Positions 7,958 through 17,980 of a DNA stretch of 64,000 nucleotides are shown here, in pieces. Source of the DNA: Alphaproteobacteria bacterium. GTDB taxonomy: Bacteria > Pseudomonadota > Alphaproteobacteria > SMXS01. The position numbers and the translations under genes were made by a program. Within the stretch, counting starts at the first letter, position 1. Each line of letters opens with the position of its first letter. The notes beneath the pieces are model-generated. The model had not been told where the DNA came from, did no database searches, and saw only the letters and a list, made by a program, of their open reading frames with translations. Where the stretch lies: contig JANQQJ010000004.1 of NCBI GenBank assembly GCA_028284945.1, positions 17,928 through 81,927 on the forward strand, read 5' to 3'.

Positions 7958-9444
7958 GCGCCAAGGTCGTCCTAATTGGCCTCGACTCAGCAGACACGGC
8001 CCTGATCGATACTTATGTCGCAGAAGGTTGTATGCCGACCTTTGCGGGACTGGCACAAACCGGTTCATCGGTCGATCTGGAGACCTGCCTGGAAACTCTT
8101 CCCGGGGCTGTCTGGCCGGAAATTGCAACGGGCGTTTCCTGCGGCAAACTCGGCGAAATTTTCCACGGTCGGCAGCTGGTCAGCGGGGAAAGCAAACTCA
8201 AGCCGCTGTCGGAAAATCACGTAAATACAGACAAATATCTCTGGAAAATCGCAAGCGATGCCGGAAAACGGGTCGCGGTTCTGGACATTCCGGAAACAGC
8301 GCCTGTCCCGGACCTCAATGGCGTGTCGCTCCATGGTTGGGGCCTTCATGATGAACTATATGGCCCGCAGACTGTACCGCCTTCGCTATTGGATGATCTG
8401 CGCGCGACCTACGGCGAGCATCCGATGGGCGGCCGCAGCTGCGATACGATGGCCTACCGCGAAGGACCTGACGCTGTCGCAAAACGCCTGAATGAAGGTG
8501 TATCCGCTAAGGCCACACTGGCGACGGGCGTGCTTGCAGACGACGATTGGGACCTGTTCCTCTGCGGATTTGGTGAGCCCCATTGCGCCGGCCACCAGCT
8601 GTGGAGTTCATCACCCTCCGAGGCTCATCGAAACTTTTATTGCGCTTTGGACAAAGCTGTTGGCGAGGTTATCGATAGTGTCGGCGACAGCACCGAGGTG
8701 CTTATCGTCGCGAGTCACGGCGTCGGCGACTATATTGGGGGCCCCCGTTTGCTGCCGGAAGTCTTGATACGACTTGGCATGTCAGGCCGTGCCGATCCCC
8801 CGGCGCGCAAGGGCATCAGGCAGCTGTATAATGCGGGCCGCTATCTACCCCTACCAATAAAGCGGCGGCTAAGGCGGGCCACCGGCAAGGGGTGGGGACA
8901 GAAAGTTCAGCAGCTGGCCAGCGCCGCCGTCGATCCGTTCGGGTCCCCTCATACGCTCGCTGCCCCGGTCCCCAACAACCGGTGCGGCGCAATACGCCTC
9001 AACATCAAGGGCCGCGATCCGTTTGGACAGGTTGAGCCCGGGGCAGAACGCGACCAGTTGATCGATCAGTTGAGTGAAGAATTATACGCGCTGAAGCAGC
9101 CCGGTACCGATGCCCCGATTATCGAGCGCATATCAACGGCAGACGAACTCTTCGGGCCCGACCATCACCCGAACACACCGGACTTGATCCTCGTTTTTCG
9201 TACCGACTTGGGCCCCCTCGAAGCCTGCACCTCTTCGTCTGTCGGATTGGTCGAGGTTCCGATCAACTCACCGGGATATCCGCGGACAGGCGACCACCGC
9301 CCGGCCAGCCGCCTGTGGCGGACTAAGTCCACCGCATGGCGCGAAGGCGGCCCGGCGCCCAGCTCTCTCGACATTGCCCCCACACTGTTGAAATTGCTGG
9401 ATGTCGAGGCACCCGCCTTCATCGACGGCCGGTCGTTGATTTAA
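7954..9444 (+). CDS. Alkaline phosphatase superfamily phosphodiesterase/nucleotide pyrophosphatase-like protein
   Basis: Has 496 residues. The N-terminal VVLIGLDSAD with the following MPTF fits a type I phosphodiesterase metal site, LPGAVWPEIATG fits the nucleophile block, and GEPHCAGHQLW and ASHGVGDY fit the later metal blocks. The usual Asp of an SDHG motif is Ser here, as I recall from one bacterial subgroup. A segment of 307-330 is rich in Arg/Lys. No signal peptide is evident. Coupled to the upstream glycosyltransferase, it may act on a polyprenyl-linked or nucleotide-sugar intermediate; this is inference. Confidence 0.65.
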   Translation: MSAKVVLIGLDSADTALIDTYVAEGCMPTFAGLAQTGSSVDLETCLETLPGAVWPEIATGVSCGKLGEIFHGRQLVSGESKLKPLSENHVNTDKYLWKIASDAGKRVAVLDIPETAPVPDLNGVSLHGWGLHDELYGPQTVPPSLLDDLRATYGEHPMGGRSCDTMAYREGPDAVAKRLNEGVSAKATLATGVLADDDWDLFLCGFGEPHCAGHQLWSSSPSEAHRNFYCALDKAVGEVIDSVGDSTEVLIVASHGVGDYIGGPRLLPEVLIRLGMSGRADPPARKGIRQLYNAGRYLPLPIKRRLRRATGKGWGQKVQQLASAAVDPFGSPHTLAAPVPNNRCGAIRLNIKGRDPFGQVEPGAERDQLIDQLSEELYALKQPGTDAPIIERISTADELFGPDHHPNTPDLILVFRTDLGPLEACTSSSVGLVEVPINSPGYPRTGDHRPASRLWRTKSTAWREGGPAPSSLDIAPTLLKLLDVEAPAFIDGRSLI

Positions 9445-9494
9445 AGATCAGCTCGCCCATGGTGCCGCATCAAAAGCTGCGCTAAGTAGTGGGC

Positions 9495-10529
9495 ATGATT
9501 GAACAGATTAAGATCAGGCGGCCCGACGATTGGCATGTGCATCTGCGCGATGGACCGATGCTGGCACTGGCCACACCCTACACCGCCCGTCAGTTTGCCC
9601 GAGCGATCGTGATGCCCAACCTCGCTCCACCGATCACAACCGTTGCCGCGGCAGAAGCCTACCGTGACCGCATCAAGGCCGCCGTGCCCAGGGCAATCGA
9701 TTTCACGCCGCTGATGACAGCCTATCTGACCGATGAGATCGACCCGGACGAAATCGAGCGGGGGTTCCGGGAAAATGTGTTTACTGCGTGTAAGCTCTAT
9801 CCGGCCGGGGCGACCACCAACTCGGCTGCGGGCGTCACGGACATAGGCAAGATCACCAGGGTTCTGGACAGGCTGCAGGCCATCGGCATGCCACTCCTGG
9901 TCCATGGCGAAGTTGTCTCGCCGGATATCGATATCTTCGACCGGGAGGCGGTGTTTCTAGACACCGTCCTCAGCCCCACGATGCGCGATTTTCCGGATCT
10001 CAAGGTCGTGCTGGAGCACATCACGACACGTGATTCCGTGCAGTTCGTCGAGGCGTCAGGGCTGAACCTGGCTGCCACCATTACCGCGCATCATCTGCGG
10101 ATTGACCGCAATGCCATGTTCGATGGCGGGATCCGGCCGCACGCCTATTGCCTGCCCGTCGCCAAACGCCGGCTGCACCGGGAAGCGCTGCGCAAGGCGG
10201 CAACATCCGGCAATCCGAAGTTCTTTCTGGGGACTGATTCAGCGCCGCACCAGAAGCACGAAAAAGAAAGCGCCTGCGGCTGTGCGGGAATTTTCAGCGC
10301 TCCCTATGCGCTGGAAAGCTATGTGCAGACTTTTGAGGAAGAAAACGCATTGGACCGGTTCGAAGCCTTTGCATCGGAATTCGGCCCGCGCTTCTATGGC
10401 CTGCCGCTCAATGAAGGAACGGTCACCTTAAAGCGATGCACCGGCGATGTCGCAGAGACGATCACAGAGTCGGAGCTTTGTCTGGTGCCGTTTCATGCCG
10501 GGGAAACGCTGCGCTGGCAAATGGACTAG
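9495..10529 (+). CDS. pyrC: Dihydroorotase (class II, homodimeric PyrC type)
   Basis: Has 344 residues, close to E. coli PyrC (348). It closes carbamoyl-aspartate to dihydroorotate in pyrimidine synthesis. The first metal site is HVHLRDG at residues 14-20. The carbamylated lysine is in ACKLYPAG, further ligands are in LVHGEV and LEHITTRDS, and the catalytic Asp is in [12 protein letters not shown] 9495 is preferred; GTG 9489 would add two residues. It is monocistronic, converging on the exported protein gene at 10546. Confidence 0.94.
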   Translation: MIEQIKIRRPDDWHVHLRDGPMLALATPYTARQFARAIVMPNLAPPITTVAAAEAYRDRIKAAVPRAIDFTPLMTAYLTDEIDPDEIERGFRENVFTACKLYPAGATTNSAAGVTDIGKITRVLDRLQAIGMPLLVHGEVVSPDIDIFDREAVFLDTVLSPTMRDFPDLKVVLEHITTRDSVQFVEASGLNLAATITAHHLRIDRNAMFDGGIRPHAYCLPVAKRRLHREALRKAATSGNPKFFLGTDSAPHQKHEKESACGCAGIFSAPYALESYVQTFEEENALDRFEAFASEFGPRFYGLPLNEGTVTLKRCTGDVAETITESELCLVPFHAGETLRWQMD

Positions 10530-10545
10530 AATGGTGGTGCGGCAC

Positions 10546-11019
10546 TCAGCATTGCGCCCCAGGCTCCAGCGATAGGTAGTAGAACTGGCTACCACCGCCC
10601 CCCAGGGTCTCTGTCGCATAGCTGCATTGATCGATCATGCGGGTGTGGACGTGGCGCAGGACATAGGCGCCGGGCGCCATATTTGGCGCGGACCATGAAC
10701 AATGACTCTCCGTCCGGCCGTAGACGACAACGCAAGCGGCTTCTGTACATGTATACGAGCCGTCGGCCGCGCTACCGCCGGGCACCAGGGTCTTTTGATC
10801 GGTCATGTCGAATTCCGTCAGCCCCACGCGGACGTTCAAGTCCCATTCGGAGCAGTTTCGGATTTCAAAACCGGCTTCTGGTATCGGCTGTACGCCGGTC
10901 TGCTGCTCAGAGGGCGCGTCATCCTGTGCAATGGTGTCAGCCAACGGAACCAATCCAACAAGCGCGCCGAAACCCAGCGTCAAAATAAATGTCGTGATAC
11001 CCCCGGCCTTGCCTGGCAT
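10546..11019 (-). CDS. Exported Cys-containing hypothetical protein
   Basis: Has 157 residues from ATG 11019 (MPGKAGG), chosen because it gives a clean signal peptide: a short basic start, a hydrophobic core TTFILTLGFGALVGLVPLA and a likely cut near DTIAQD. The mature part carries six cysteines, suggesting disulfides in the periplasm or outside, and a Gly-rich stretch TLGGGGSQF near the C-terminus. I do not recognise a family. It lies downstream of the small membrane protein 11108-11362 on the same strand. Confidence 0.6.
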   Translation of the reverse strand: MPGKAGGITTFILTLGFGALVGLVPLADTIAQDDAPSEQQTGVQPIPEAGFEIRNCSEWDLNVRVGLTEFDMTDQKTLVPGGSAADGSYTCTEAACVVVYGRTESHCSWSAPNMAPGAYVLRHVHTRMIDQCSYATETLGGGGSQFYYLSLEPGAQC

Positions 11020-11107
11020 GCCCCCACTCCTTCGCGGCCACGCAATAGAATCAGTAGCAGAAAACGCTACCACACTTGCGCGGTCCCTGTCGCACCGGCC
11101 GGAACGG

Positions 11108-11362
11108 CTAATCAGAACCTGGCTGCAACCGCCACACGGTATAGAGAGCCGCGACCGTAGCGACAAAGAACGAAACGGTCAGCACCGATTGGGGTGTCGT
11201 CCATGCCAGAAACCGAGCCAGGTCATAGAAGACATAGATGGCAAAGGTCAGCGCCAGGCCGAACATGAACGTTTTGCCTTTGAGCGCCGCACGCAGGCAC
11301 AAAAGCATTATGGCAACCTCAAGAAGGATGGACGCCAGCTGCAGATTGTCAAAAAAGGCCAT
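11108..11362 (-). CDS. Small integral membrane protein
   Basis: Has 84 residues with three hydrophobic segments at about 8-26, 31-52 and 58-78, the only charged stretch being a short loop (AALKGK). A strong ribosome site (GGGAGGAT) sits just before ATG 11362, which supports it as a real gene. It lies 41 nt downstream of typA on the same strand. No family recognised; it could be a small channel-like or scaffold protein, but nothing indicates which. Confidence 0.6.
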   Translation of the reverse strand: MAFFDNLQLASILLEVAIMLLCLRAALKGKTFMFGLALTFAIYVFYDLARFLAWTTPQSVLTVSFFVATVAALYTVWRLQPGSD

Positions 11363-11403
11363 TGGATCCTCCCGGTTGGAGCGATGTCACAATGGCGTTG
11401 ATC

Positions 11404-13257
11404 TTAAACCGATTCCTTGGCGCGGCGTTTGCGCAAATGCGGTTCAAGCTCGCGTTTGCGTAAGCGAATTGATTGTGGCGTCACCTCGACCAGCTCGTCA
11501 TCGTTGATATAGGCTATGGCCTCTTCCAGGCTCAGCCGGCGCGGTGTGGTGAGGCGCACGGCCTCGTCCTTGCCCGCCGCGCGGATATTGGTGAGCTGTT
11601 TCGCCTTTAGCGGATTGACGTCCAGATCATCGTCCTTGGCGTTTTCGCCGATCACCATGCCCTTATAGACCTTTTCGCCCGGGCCTATGAACATCACGCC
11701 CCGGTCTTCCAGATTGAACAGCGCAAAGGGGACAGAGTCGCCATCACCGGTCGAAATCAGCACCCCATTGCGGCGGCCTTCGATGGGGCCCTTATGCGGG
11801 GCATGTTCAAGATAGGCCCGGTTCAGGATTCCGGTGCCGCGTGTGTCGGTCAGGAACTCGCCGTGATAGCCGATCAGCGCGCGTGCGGGCGCATGCATCA
11901 ATAGCCGGGTCTTGCCGCCGCTGGACGGCGTCATTTCGATCAGCTCGGCCTTGCGGCGGGTCAGCTTCTCGATCACCGTGCCAGAAAATTCATCATCAAC
12001 GTCTATGGTGATTTCTTCAATCGGCTCCAGAACAGTGCCGTCCTCATTGGTGCGGGTCACCACACGCGGGCGGGAGACCGCCACCTCAAACCCTTCGCGG
12101 CGCATGTTTTCAATCAGAACACCCAATTGAAGTTCGCCGCGGCCTGCCACTTCCATGGCATCGCGATTCTGGGTTTCGGTGACGCTGATGGCCACATCGC
12201 CTTCGGCCTGCCGTAACAGCCGGTCGCGGATGACGCGCGACTGAACCTTGTCGCCCTCACGGCCTGCCAAGGGTGAATCATTGGCGGCAATGGTGATTGA
12301 GAGTGTCGGCGGATCGATCGGCTGCGCGGGCAACGCCTCCGTGACCGCCAGGTCGCAGAGCGTATCCGCGACAGAGGCGTTGGAATAGCCGGCCAGAGCG
12401 ACAATATCGCCGGGAAACGCCTCTTCCACCGGTTGGCGTTTCAGCCCCCGGAAGGCGAGCACCTTGGACAGCCGAACCCGCTCGATTTCACTGCCATCGG
12501 CGGCGAGCGCCTTCATGGTTATGCCCGGCCGCACCACACCCGAGACGATCCGGCCCGTCAGAATGCGGCCCAGATAGGGGTCGGCTTCGAGCGTCGTGGC
12601 CAACATGCAAAACGGCGCGTCTGCCGCCCCGTCTTCCAGCTCCGGCGGTGGTACGTGGCGCACCACGGTTTCGAACAGGGGCTGCAGGTTTTCCCGTGAA
12701 CCTTCAAGACTGTCATCGGCCCAGCCGTCGCGGCCGGACGCATAGAGCGCCGGGAAATCAAGCTGCTCATCATTGGCGCCCAGCGCGGCAAACAGGTCGA
12801 ACGTGGCATCGAGCGCGGCATCCGGGTCGGCATTGGGCCTGTCGACTTTGTTAAGCACAACAACCGGTTTCAGCCCCAGCGCCAGCGCCTTGGAGAGCAC
12901 GAATTTGGTCTGCGGCATTGGGCCTTCGGCCGCATCGATCAACAGCAGGCAGCCATCCACCATGGAGAGAATCCGCTCTACCTCGCCGCCGAAGTCCGCA
13001 TGCCCCGGTGTATCGACAATGTTGAGGCGGACCGGCACGTCACCCTGTTCCCACAACACCGAGGTGCATTTGGCCAGGATCGTGATGCCGCGTTCCCGCT
13101 CGATATCGTTCGAATCCATCGCCCGTTCGGCCATTTCCGAATGGGCGGCCACCGCGCCGGACTGGCGCAGCATCTCGTCCACCAGTGTCGTCTTGCCGTG
13201 GTCGACATGGGCGATGATCGCGATATTGCGAAGGGCTTCATTTGTGCGCTGCGTCAT
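11404..13257 (-). CDS. typA: Translational GTPase TypA/BipA
   Basis: Has 617 residues. The GTPase motifs are [10 protein letters not shown] (G1), [16 protein letters not shown] (G3) and NKVDRP (G4), followed by EF-G-like domains and the BipA-specific C-terminal part with [17 protein letters not shown] and GVLISTGDG. BipA acts on the ribosome and is linked to 50S assembly and stress or low-temperature growth. The length is slightly above E. coli BipA (607). The C-terminus is basic ([11 protein letters not shown]). Divergent from the MBL hydrolase gene at 13384. Confidence 0.96.
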   Translation of the reverse strand: MTQRTNEALRNIAIIAHVDHGKTTLVDEMLRQSGAVAAHSEMAERAMDSNDIERERGITILAKCTSVLWEQGDVPVRLNIVDTPGHADFGGEVERILSMVDGCLLLIDAAEGPMPQTKFVLSKALALGLKPVVVLNKVDRPNADPDAALDATFDLFAALGANDEQLDFPALYASGRDGWADDSLEGSRENLQPLFETVVRHVPPPELEDGAADAPFCMLATTLEADPYLGRILTGRIVSGVVRPGITMKALAADGSEIERVRLSKVLAFRGLKRQPVEEAFPGDIVALAGYSNASVADTLCDLAVTEALPAQPIDPPTLSITIAANDSPLAGREGDKVQSRVIRDRLLRQAEGDVAISVTETQNRDAMEVAGRGELQLGVLIENMRREGFEVAVSRPRVVTRTNEDGTVLEPIEEITIDVDDEFSGTVIEKLTRRKAELIEMTPSSGGKTRLLMHAPARALIGYHGEFLTDTRGTGILNRAYLEHAPHKGPIEGRRNGVLISTGDGDSVPFALFNLEDRGVMFIGPGEKVYKGMVIGENAKDDDLDVNPLKAKQLTNIRAAGKDEAVRLTTPRRLSLEEAIAYINDDELVEVTPQSIRLRKRELEPHLRKRRAKESV

Positions 13258-13383
13258 GGCGCGGGTGTGTAAGGGATTTGGCCGCTATTGCAAGCGGAAT
13301 GAACGCGGGCGGGTCTGATACGCAAAGGTTGCAGGAACACACCGGCTCAACGCATGTATCCTTAGAATACGAAGGAGAGCTAT

Positions 13384-14118
13384 ATGAAACTGCAATTCAT
13401 CGGCTCCGGTGATGCATTCGGCAGTGGCGGGCGGTTTAATACGTGCTTTTATGTCGACCGGTCCGGCGGGAATTTCTTGATCGACTGCGGCGCCTCCAGC
13501 ATGGTCGCGATGCGGCAACAGGGTATCGCCCCGAACAGCATCGAGACCATTTTCATCTCGCACCTACATGGCGACCATTTCGGCGGGCTGCCGTTCTTCA
13601 TTCTCGACGCACAATTCTATAGCAAGCGCCGTGAGCCCCTCACCCTTGTCGGCCCGCCAGGGTTCGAACAGCGGTTGATGGAGGCGATGGAGGTGTTCTT
13701 TACCGGCTCGTCCACCGCCGCCCGCAAGTTCGATACGGTTATTCATGAAATCGCGCCTGACCAGACCCTGGAGATCAACGGTGTGGCGGTGATGGCCGTC
13801 GAAGTGAACCACGCTTGCGGCGCGCCGCCACTGGGTCTCCGCCTTGACGTGGATGGGAAAATTCTCGCCTATTCCGGTGATTCCGAATGGACCGACGCGC
13901 TGATTACCCTGGGCCGCGATGCGGACCTGTTCATTGTCGAAGCCCTGACCTATGAGCGCAAAATCAGCCAACATCTGGACTATGCCTCGGTGCTTGAAAA
14001 CGAGGACCGGATTGGCGCGAAGCGGATCATACTCACCCATTTCGGCCCGGACATGCTCGCGCGGCTGGGTGATGCCGGGCATGAAGTGGCTGAGGATGGG
14101 AAAGTGGTCGAGGTATAG
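13384..14118 (+). CDS. MBL-fold metallo-hydrolase (RNase Z/arylsulfatase-like subgroup)
   Basis: Has 244 residues. The N-terminal strand MKLQFIGSGDAFGSGGRFNT and the metal motif HLHGDHFGG at about residues 60-68 place it in the RNase Z-like branch of MBL hydrolases. Further ligands are the His in VEVNHACG, the Asp in YSGDSEW and the His in LTHFG. A good ribosome site (GAAGGAGAG) precedes ATG 13384. It lacks the length and exosite arm of tRNase Z proper, so a small-molecule hydrolase is more likely. Confidence 0.85.
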   Translation: MKLQFIGSGDAFGSGGRFNTCFYVDRSGGNFLIDCGASSMVAMRQQGIAPNSIETIFISHLHGDHFGGLPFFILDAQFYSKRREPLTLVGPPGFEQRLMEAMEVFFTGSSTAARKFDTVIHEIAPDQTLEINGVAVMAVEVNHACGAPPLGLRLDVDGKILAYSGDSEWTDALITLGRDADLFIVEALTYERKISQHLDYASVLENEDRIGAKRIILTHFGPDMLARLGDAGHEVAEDGKVVEV

Positions 14119-14130
14119 ACGACTGCTACT

Positions 14131-14279
14131 CGTCATTCCGGACAAGGCGCCAAGGGCGCCGCGATCCGGAATCCAGAAAAACTGAGTGCATACTGAATCG
14201 TTGGCCTGGATTCCGGGCTGTAAGCCTCACACCCCAAATCCATGAAAGGATTTGGGCTCGGCTGACCCCCGGAATGACG
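14131..14279. repeat. Composite palindromic intergenic repeat, CGTCATTCCG type
   Basis: Perfect 10-bp outer arms at 14131-14140 and 14270-14279 enclose a second inverted pair (GATCCGGAATCCAG near 14163 and CTGGATTCCGGG near 14206). A separate hairpin lies at 14233-14256, with perfect 9-bp arms CCCAAATCC/GGATTTGGG. The element fills the gap between two convergent genes and stops 1 bp before the deaminase stop codon. Confidence 0.85.
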
Positions 14280-14280
14280 A

Positions 14281-15228
14281 TCAGGATGAAACGAGTCCAT
14301 TGCGCCTAATCTCATCGAGCGCGAACGCGTCAAGACACCCCGCCCTGAACAGATTCAGAAATTCCGCTGAAACGCTTTGCCCGAAGACCAACATATCATC
14401 GGTGTTAACAGTCACGATGACTCCCGCTTCGAAGAGATTACGGATCGGATGCTCAGTCATGCTATCGACCCGCCCGAGCATTACATTGGACGTCGGACAG
14501 ATGTTCAAGCGCACGCGGTGATCTGTGAGAAAGCGCATCACGGCTGGGGATTGCGCAGCGGCGATGCCATGCTGCACCTCGTCCAGTTCCAGCTCTTCCA
14601 CCGCCCGCCAGACCGAGTCCGCATCGCCCCACTCTCCCACATGCGCCTTAAGCCGAAGGCCCTGCGCTTTGGCCTCCCTATAGAGGGGTCTGAACGCTTC
14701 GATGGGCTGTGCAAACTCATCGCCTGACAGATCCATCGTTCGGTAGAACCCTAGTTCGAGAAACGGGATCAGCCATGCATTCAAGGCTTCAACCGGACAG
14801 TGCCGTGACATGTCGAGCTGTGGTAACCATTCAAGATCCGGCGCCGCAGCTCTGTGAATGCGCTTCAGCGTGTCTGTAAGAGTTTCGGCCGTCATATCGA
14901 AGGCCGTCGGCGCCCATATGTCTTCGCCACCCGCAAGAAGGGTGACACCATCCCGCTTGGCGCTTGTAAACGTTGCATGAATCGCCTCGAAGCGGCCCTC
15001 CGCCGACGACAGGAACTTCCCGTAGTGGCCATCGACCCAGGCATGCATCTCGTCCATCGACCGAAGCTTGTGCTCTAAATAACCGGCCGAAGCACCGGGT
15101 AAGAGATCCGGCGTGCCACCGGCGACAATATGATTATGCAGATCGCTTTTGGGGATAAGGCGCAGCGCATCCATGTCTCCGGCGATCAGCGCCGCACGGA
15201 AAGTCTCGCTGTCGGCGTCTTCAGTCAT
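14281..15228 (-). CDS. Adenosine deaminase-like amidohydrolase
   Basis: Has 315 residues. Motifs of the ADA/AMP deaminase fold are all present: PKSDLHNHI (first metal His pair), HVGEWG with the catalytic Glu, the ligand His in VQHGIA, CPTSNVMLG and TVNTDDMLVFG with the catalytic Asp. True ADA enzymes have HAGE and SLNTDDP; the differences mean the substrate may be another purine or aminodeoxyfutalosine-like compound. It follows the P450 gene by 24 nt and is probably co-transcribed with it. Confidence 0.78.
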   Translation of the reverse strand: MTEDADSETFRAALIAGDMDALRLIPKSDLHNHIVAGGTPDLLPGASAGYLEHKLRSMDEMHAWVDGHYGKFLSSAEGRFEAIHATFTSAKRDGVTLLAGGEDIWAPTAFDMTAETLTDTLKRIHRAAAPDLEWLPQLDMSRHCPVEALNAWLIPFLELGFYRTMDLSGDEFAQPIEAFRPLYREAKAQGLRLKAHVGEWGDADSVWRAVEELELDEVQHGIAAAQSPAVMRFLTDHRVRLNICPTSNVMLGRVDSMTEHPIRNLFEAGVIVTVNTDDMLVFGQSVSAEFLNLFRAGCLDAFALDEIRRNGLVSS

Positions 15229-15252
15229 CCAGCCGGAAGCAACGATGCCCCT

Positions 15253-16404
15253 CTACTGCCACCGCACCGGCAGTTTCTTGCGTCCCCAAAACAGGAAGGG
15301 GCCGATGCGTTCGCCGTCATTGACCAGCTTGAGATTGGGTGCGCGGCGGGCAAGCGCCGCCAGCGTTACCTTGGTTTCCAACTTGGCGAGCTCCGCCCCC
15401 AGGCAGAAATGGATGCCCAGCCCGAACGACATCACCTTCTTGATCGGCCGGGCGACGTCGAAAATATTGGGCCGGTCCCACATCGTCGGGTCGCGGTTCG
15501 CCGCGGCATAGTGGGTGAGGATTTTCGTGCCTTCGGGCACCGCCGTTCCGGCAATTTCAACATCTTCTGCCGTGGTGCGGAACAGGCCCAGCAGCGGCGG
15601 GTCGAACCGCAGGCTCTCATTGATGGCTTTGTCGACATCGATCTTGCCAGCGCAAAAGTCCGGCCAGAGCCCGTGGTCGAGGAACCGCCACATGAAATTG
15701 GTGATCAGCGAGGTCGTCGTCTCATTACCCGCGACGAACAGCTGCAGCACCAGGCCCACCGCCTCTTCATCGGTAATATCGATGTCGTCCTGCCGGGCGC
15801 GGGCGATGCGGGCGAGCAGGCTATTGTCATCCAGGTCGGGCTTCTTTTGGTGCAGCAGATCGAGGATATAGGCGCGCATGCGGTCCAGCTCCTCGAAATA
15901 GACCGTCGGGTCCTGCGCCGAAAGCGCCGCTACCGAGGCATCCGACCACAGCTTGAACTGCCAAATGTCATCTGTGGGAATACCGAAAATCTCGCAGATG
16001 ATGGTAACGGGCAGCGGGAAGGAAAGATGGTCGTGCAGGTCCCAGACGTCCTGGCCCGCCACCTCGTCCAGCAGCTCATCGGCGATCTCTTCCAACCTGA
16101 CTTTCAGCTTCGCAATGGCCGCGGGCTTGAAGTCGTCCTGCACCAATCGGCGGCAAAAGGTGTGTTGTGGCGGATCGGATACCACCCCCACCGGCGGCAC
16201 GAAGTTGGGCCCCTGCCCGTGCCCGCTGACAAAGGTCGACGGGTCGAGCAACGTGTCGGCAATGTCGTCATAGCGCGACAGAATATAGAACGGCGGCTCA
16301 AACCCTTCATAGCGGCGGCAGCGGTCACCGGCTAGCAATCGCGCCGCCGACAGGCCAGGGTCGGCCATCTCGTCAGGCCCCATGAGATCAAGCACGTCTG
16401 CCAT
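15253..16404 (-). CDS. Cytochrome P450
   Basis: Has 383 residues, the size of soluble class I bacterial P450s. The I-helix AGNETTTS, the K-helix ESLRFDPP and the haem loop FGLGIHFCLG (proximal Cys) are intact. It would need a ferredoxin and reductase, and neither is nearby. Substrate unknown. It is divergent from the glycosyltransferase at 16469 and upstream of the deaminase-like gene. Members with this short size in lipid-degrading alphaproteobacteria often hydroxylate terpenoids, steroids or alkanes; that is inference. Confidence 0.92.
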   Translation of the reverse strand: MADVLDLMGPDEMADPGLSAARLLAGDRCRRYEGFEPPFYILSRYDDIADTLLDPSTFVSGHGQGPNFVPPVGVVSDPPQHTFCRRLVQDDFKPAAIAKLKVRLEEIADELLDEVAGQDVWDLHDHLSFPLPVTIICEIFGIPTDDIWQFKLWSDASVAALSAQDPTVYFEELDRMRAYILDLLHQKKPDLDDNSLLARIARARQDDIDITDEEAVGLVLQLFVAGNETTTSLITNFMWRFLDHGLWPDFCAGKIDVDKAINESLRFDPPLLGLFRTTAEDVEIAGTAVPEGTKILTHYAAANRDPTMWDRPNIFDVARPIKKVMSFGLGIHFCLGAELAKLETKVTLAALARRAPNLKLVNDGERIGPFLFWGRKKLPVRWQ

Positions 16405-16468
16405 CGTCTGCCCGTTTCATATGGATTGAATGGTTCAATACACGGAAATAATGCTCTACTAACCCGGC

Positions 16469-17578
16469 ATGGGCAAACGTGTCGTTATCGTGGTTTCCCA
16501 CATCGGCAGCGGTGGCGCACAGCGCGCCGCTTATCGATTGGCGCGTGAGCTGCGAAAACGCGGGCATGATGCCAATGTCTGGGGGCTCTATCGCAAGCAG
16601 GATCCGGAAGAAGATATCGAACAGGTAAGCGCTCTGCTGGATGACGAAAGTCCTGGCGGCTTCGGGTATATGCGCTTGGCGTGGCGGTGCTTTCGGGAAC
16701 TTCGCAAAACGCGGCCCGATACGGTCGTCAGTTTTTTGCCTTTGGCCAATGTCGTCGGACAGACTGCCGCGCTACTGAGCGGCGTTAAGCACAGGATTGT
16801 CTCGCACCGGGTTCTCACCAGAACATACAGCTCTCCCATGCGGTGGCTGGATTGGTTGTCAGCCAATACAGGCGTCTACACCCACGCGGTCGCGGTTTCG
16901 GACGCGGTGCGTCAGAGCGTTCCAGCGTGGCCCGGCGGGTATCGGCAGAACATGCAGGTCATTTACAATGGCATAGACTGGCGACCCAGCGGCCTCTCGG
17001 CTGAACAGGCACGAGACGTATTCGGGCTTCCCCAGAAAGCCAGACTGTTGCTTGCCGTCGGAAGGATGGCCCCGCAAAAAAACTACCCGTTCTTGCTCCG
17101 CGCGGCCGCCGGGCTGCCGGACCTGCATCTCGTGATTGCCGGCGACGGGGAATTACGCCCGGATATCGAGGCGTTGGCCACGGAACTAGACATGGTCAGC
17201 CGCCTCCATATCTTGGGACACCTGCCCCCAAGCCGGCTCCCCGATCTCTACAGAGCCTGTAACGCATTCGCGCTAAGTTCGCTATTCGAAGGACAGAGCA
17301 ACGCACTGCTTGAGGCGATGTATGAAGGCATGTTGATTTTTGCCAGTGACATCCCTGAACAAGTCGAAACACTGGTTGGGTCTGATGGCGAAAAGGCCGG
17401 TATCTTGCTGCCGACGGACAACCCACAGGCCTGGATCGACGCGTTTCAGAGCACGCTGGATGACCAGAGCAAGAAAGCGCACTACCAGCAAGCCGCCCGT
17501 CAACGCGCCGAAGCCTTCAGCCTTGAGCGAATGACCGACGCCTATGAAGCGATAATCGATCCCGCGTTAGCTGGGTAA
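16469..17578 (+). CDS. Glycosyltransferase family 4 protein
   Basis: Has 369 residues. The N-terminal SHIGSGGAQRAAYRLA is the GT4 glycine-rich acceptor loop. The C-terminal GT-B domain has LLLAVGRMAPQKNYPFLLRA, LVIAGDGELRPDIE, and the E-x7-E motif around SLFEGQSNALLEAMYEG. The donor is unknown. Its last 12 bp overlap the end of the convergent MaoC-type gene. It is related in fold to, but clearly different from, the glycosyltransferase at 6887. Confidence 0.9.
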   Translation: MGKRVVIVVSHIGSGGAQRAAYRLARELRKRGHDANVWGLYRKQDPEEDIEQVSALLDDESPGGFGYMRLAWRCFRELRKTRPDTVVSFLPLANVVGQTAALLSGVKHRIVSHRVLTRTYSSPMRWLDWLSANTGVYTHAVAVSDAVRQSVPAWPGGYRQNMQVIYNGIDWRPSGLSAEQARDVFGLPQKARLLLAVGRMAPQKNYPFLLRAAAGLPDLHLVIAGDGELRPDIEALATELDMVSRLHILGHLPPSRLPDLYRACNAFALSSLFEGQSNALLEAMYEGMLIFASDIPEQVETLVGSDGEKAGILLPTDNPQAWIDAFQSTLDDQSKKAHYQQAARQRAEAFSLERMTDAYEAIIDPALAG

Positions 17579-17980
17579 CACCACGGTCGCCTTGCCGACC
17601 AGAGGCTGATCGTCGCCGCGCTGCAACCAGATGTCACAATCGGCCAGCTTTTCACCATTCTCCTCACGTAGACCGGTAATCTTACCCTGGGCCACGATCC
17701 TGTCTTCATCCAGCACCACCAAGGGAAAGGTCATGTATATCCGGCGGATTGATCCCGGGCCGGTCCAGTCATGCAGCATGTTGATCATATAGCTCAGGCC
17801 TAACGGCCCCTGATTGATCGTGCGTTCACCAAGGTTCAATCGTTTCAATGCCGCAACCGCCTTGCGATCCCAGTGAACCGGGTTCGGGTCACGCAGGATC
17901 GCCGCCATGGTCCGCATGCGGGCCGCGCTGACACTTTCCATGACCCAGTCCGGGATGTTGTCGCCTACCTGGACGTCCAT
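17567..17980 (-). CDS. MaoC-like hot-dog dehydratase, C-terminal-type half
   Basis: Has 137 residues from ATG 17980 (MDVQVGDNIPDW), which has an AGGAG-type ribosome site at proper spacing; GTG/ATG positions upstream would overlap the preceding gene further. The sequence DPNPVHWDRKAV is the usual MaoC hydratase active-site motif (Asp and His), and INQGPLGLSYMINML is the following hot-dog helix. It overlaps the upstream half by 16 nt. Together the two probably form a heteromeric enoyl-CoA hydratase, of a type seen in steroid/fatty-acid breakdown. Confidence 0.8.
   Translation of the reverse strand: MDVQVGDNIPDWVMESVSAARMRTMAAILRDPNPVHWDRKAVAALKRLNLGERTINQGPLGLSYMINMLHDWTGPGSIRRIYMTFPLVVLDEDRIVAQGKITGLREENGEKLADCDIWLQRGDDQPLVGKATVVLPS

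Noticed and set aside
7954..9444. Calling the phosphodiesterase-like protein inactive because SDHG reads ASHG
   Set aside because: A subgroup of the superfamily appears to carry SHG at this place, so loss of activity cannot be inferred from it.
15130..16335. A 401-residue open frame on the plus strand opposite the P450 gene
   Set aside because: It mirrors the P450 frame, has no ribosome site or family motif, and its composition (Arg/Gln/Gly-rich) is typical of antisense frames in GC-rich DNA.
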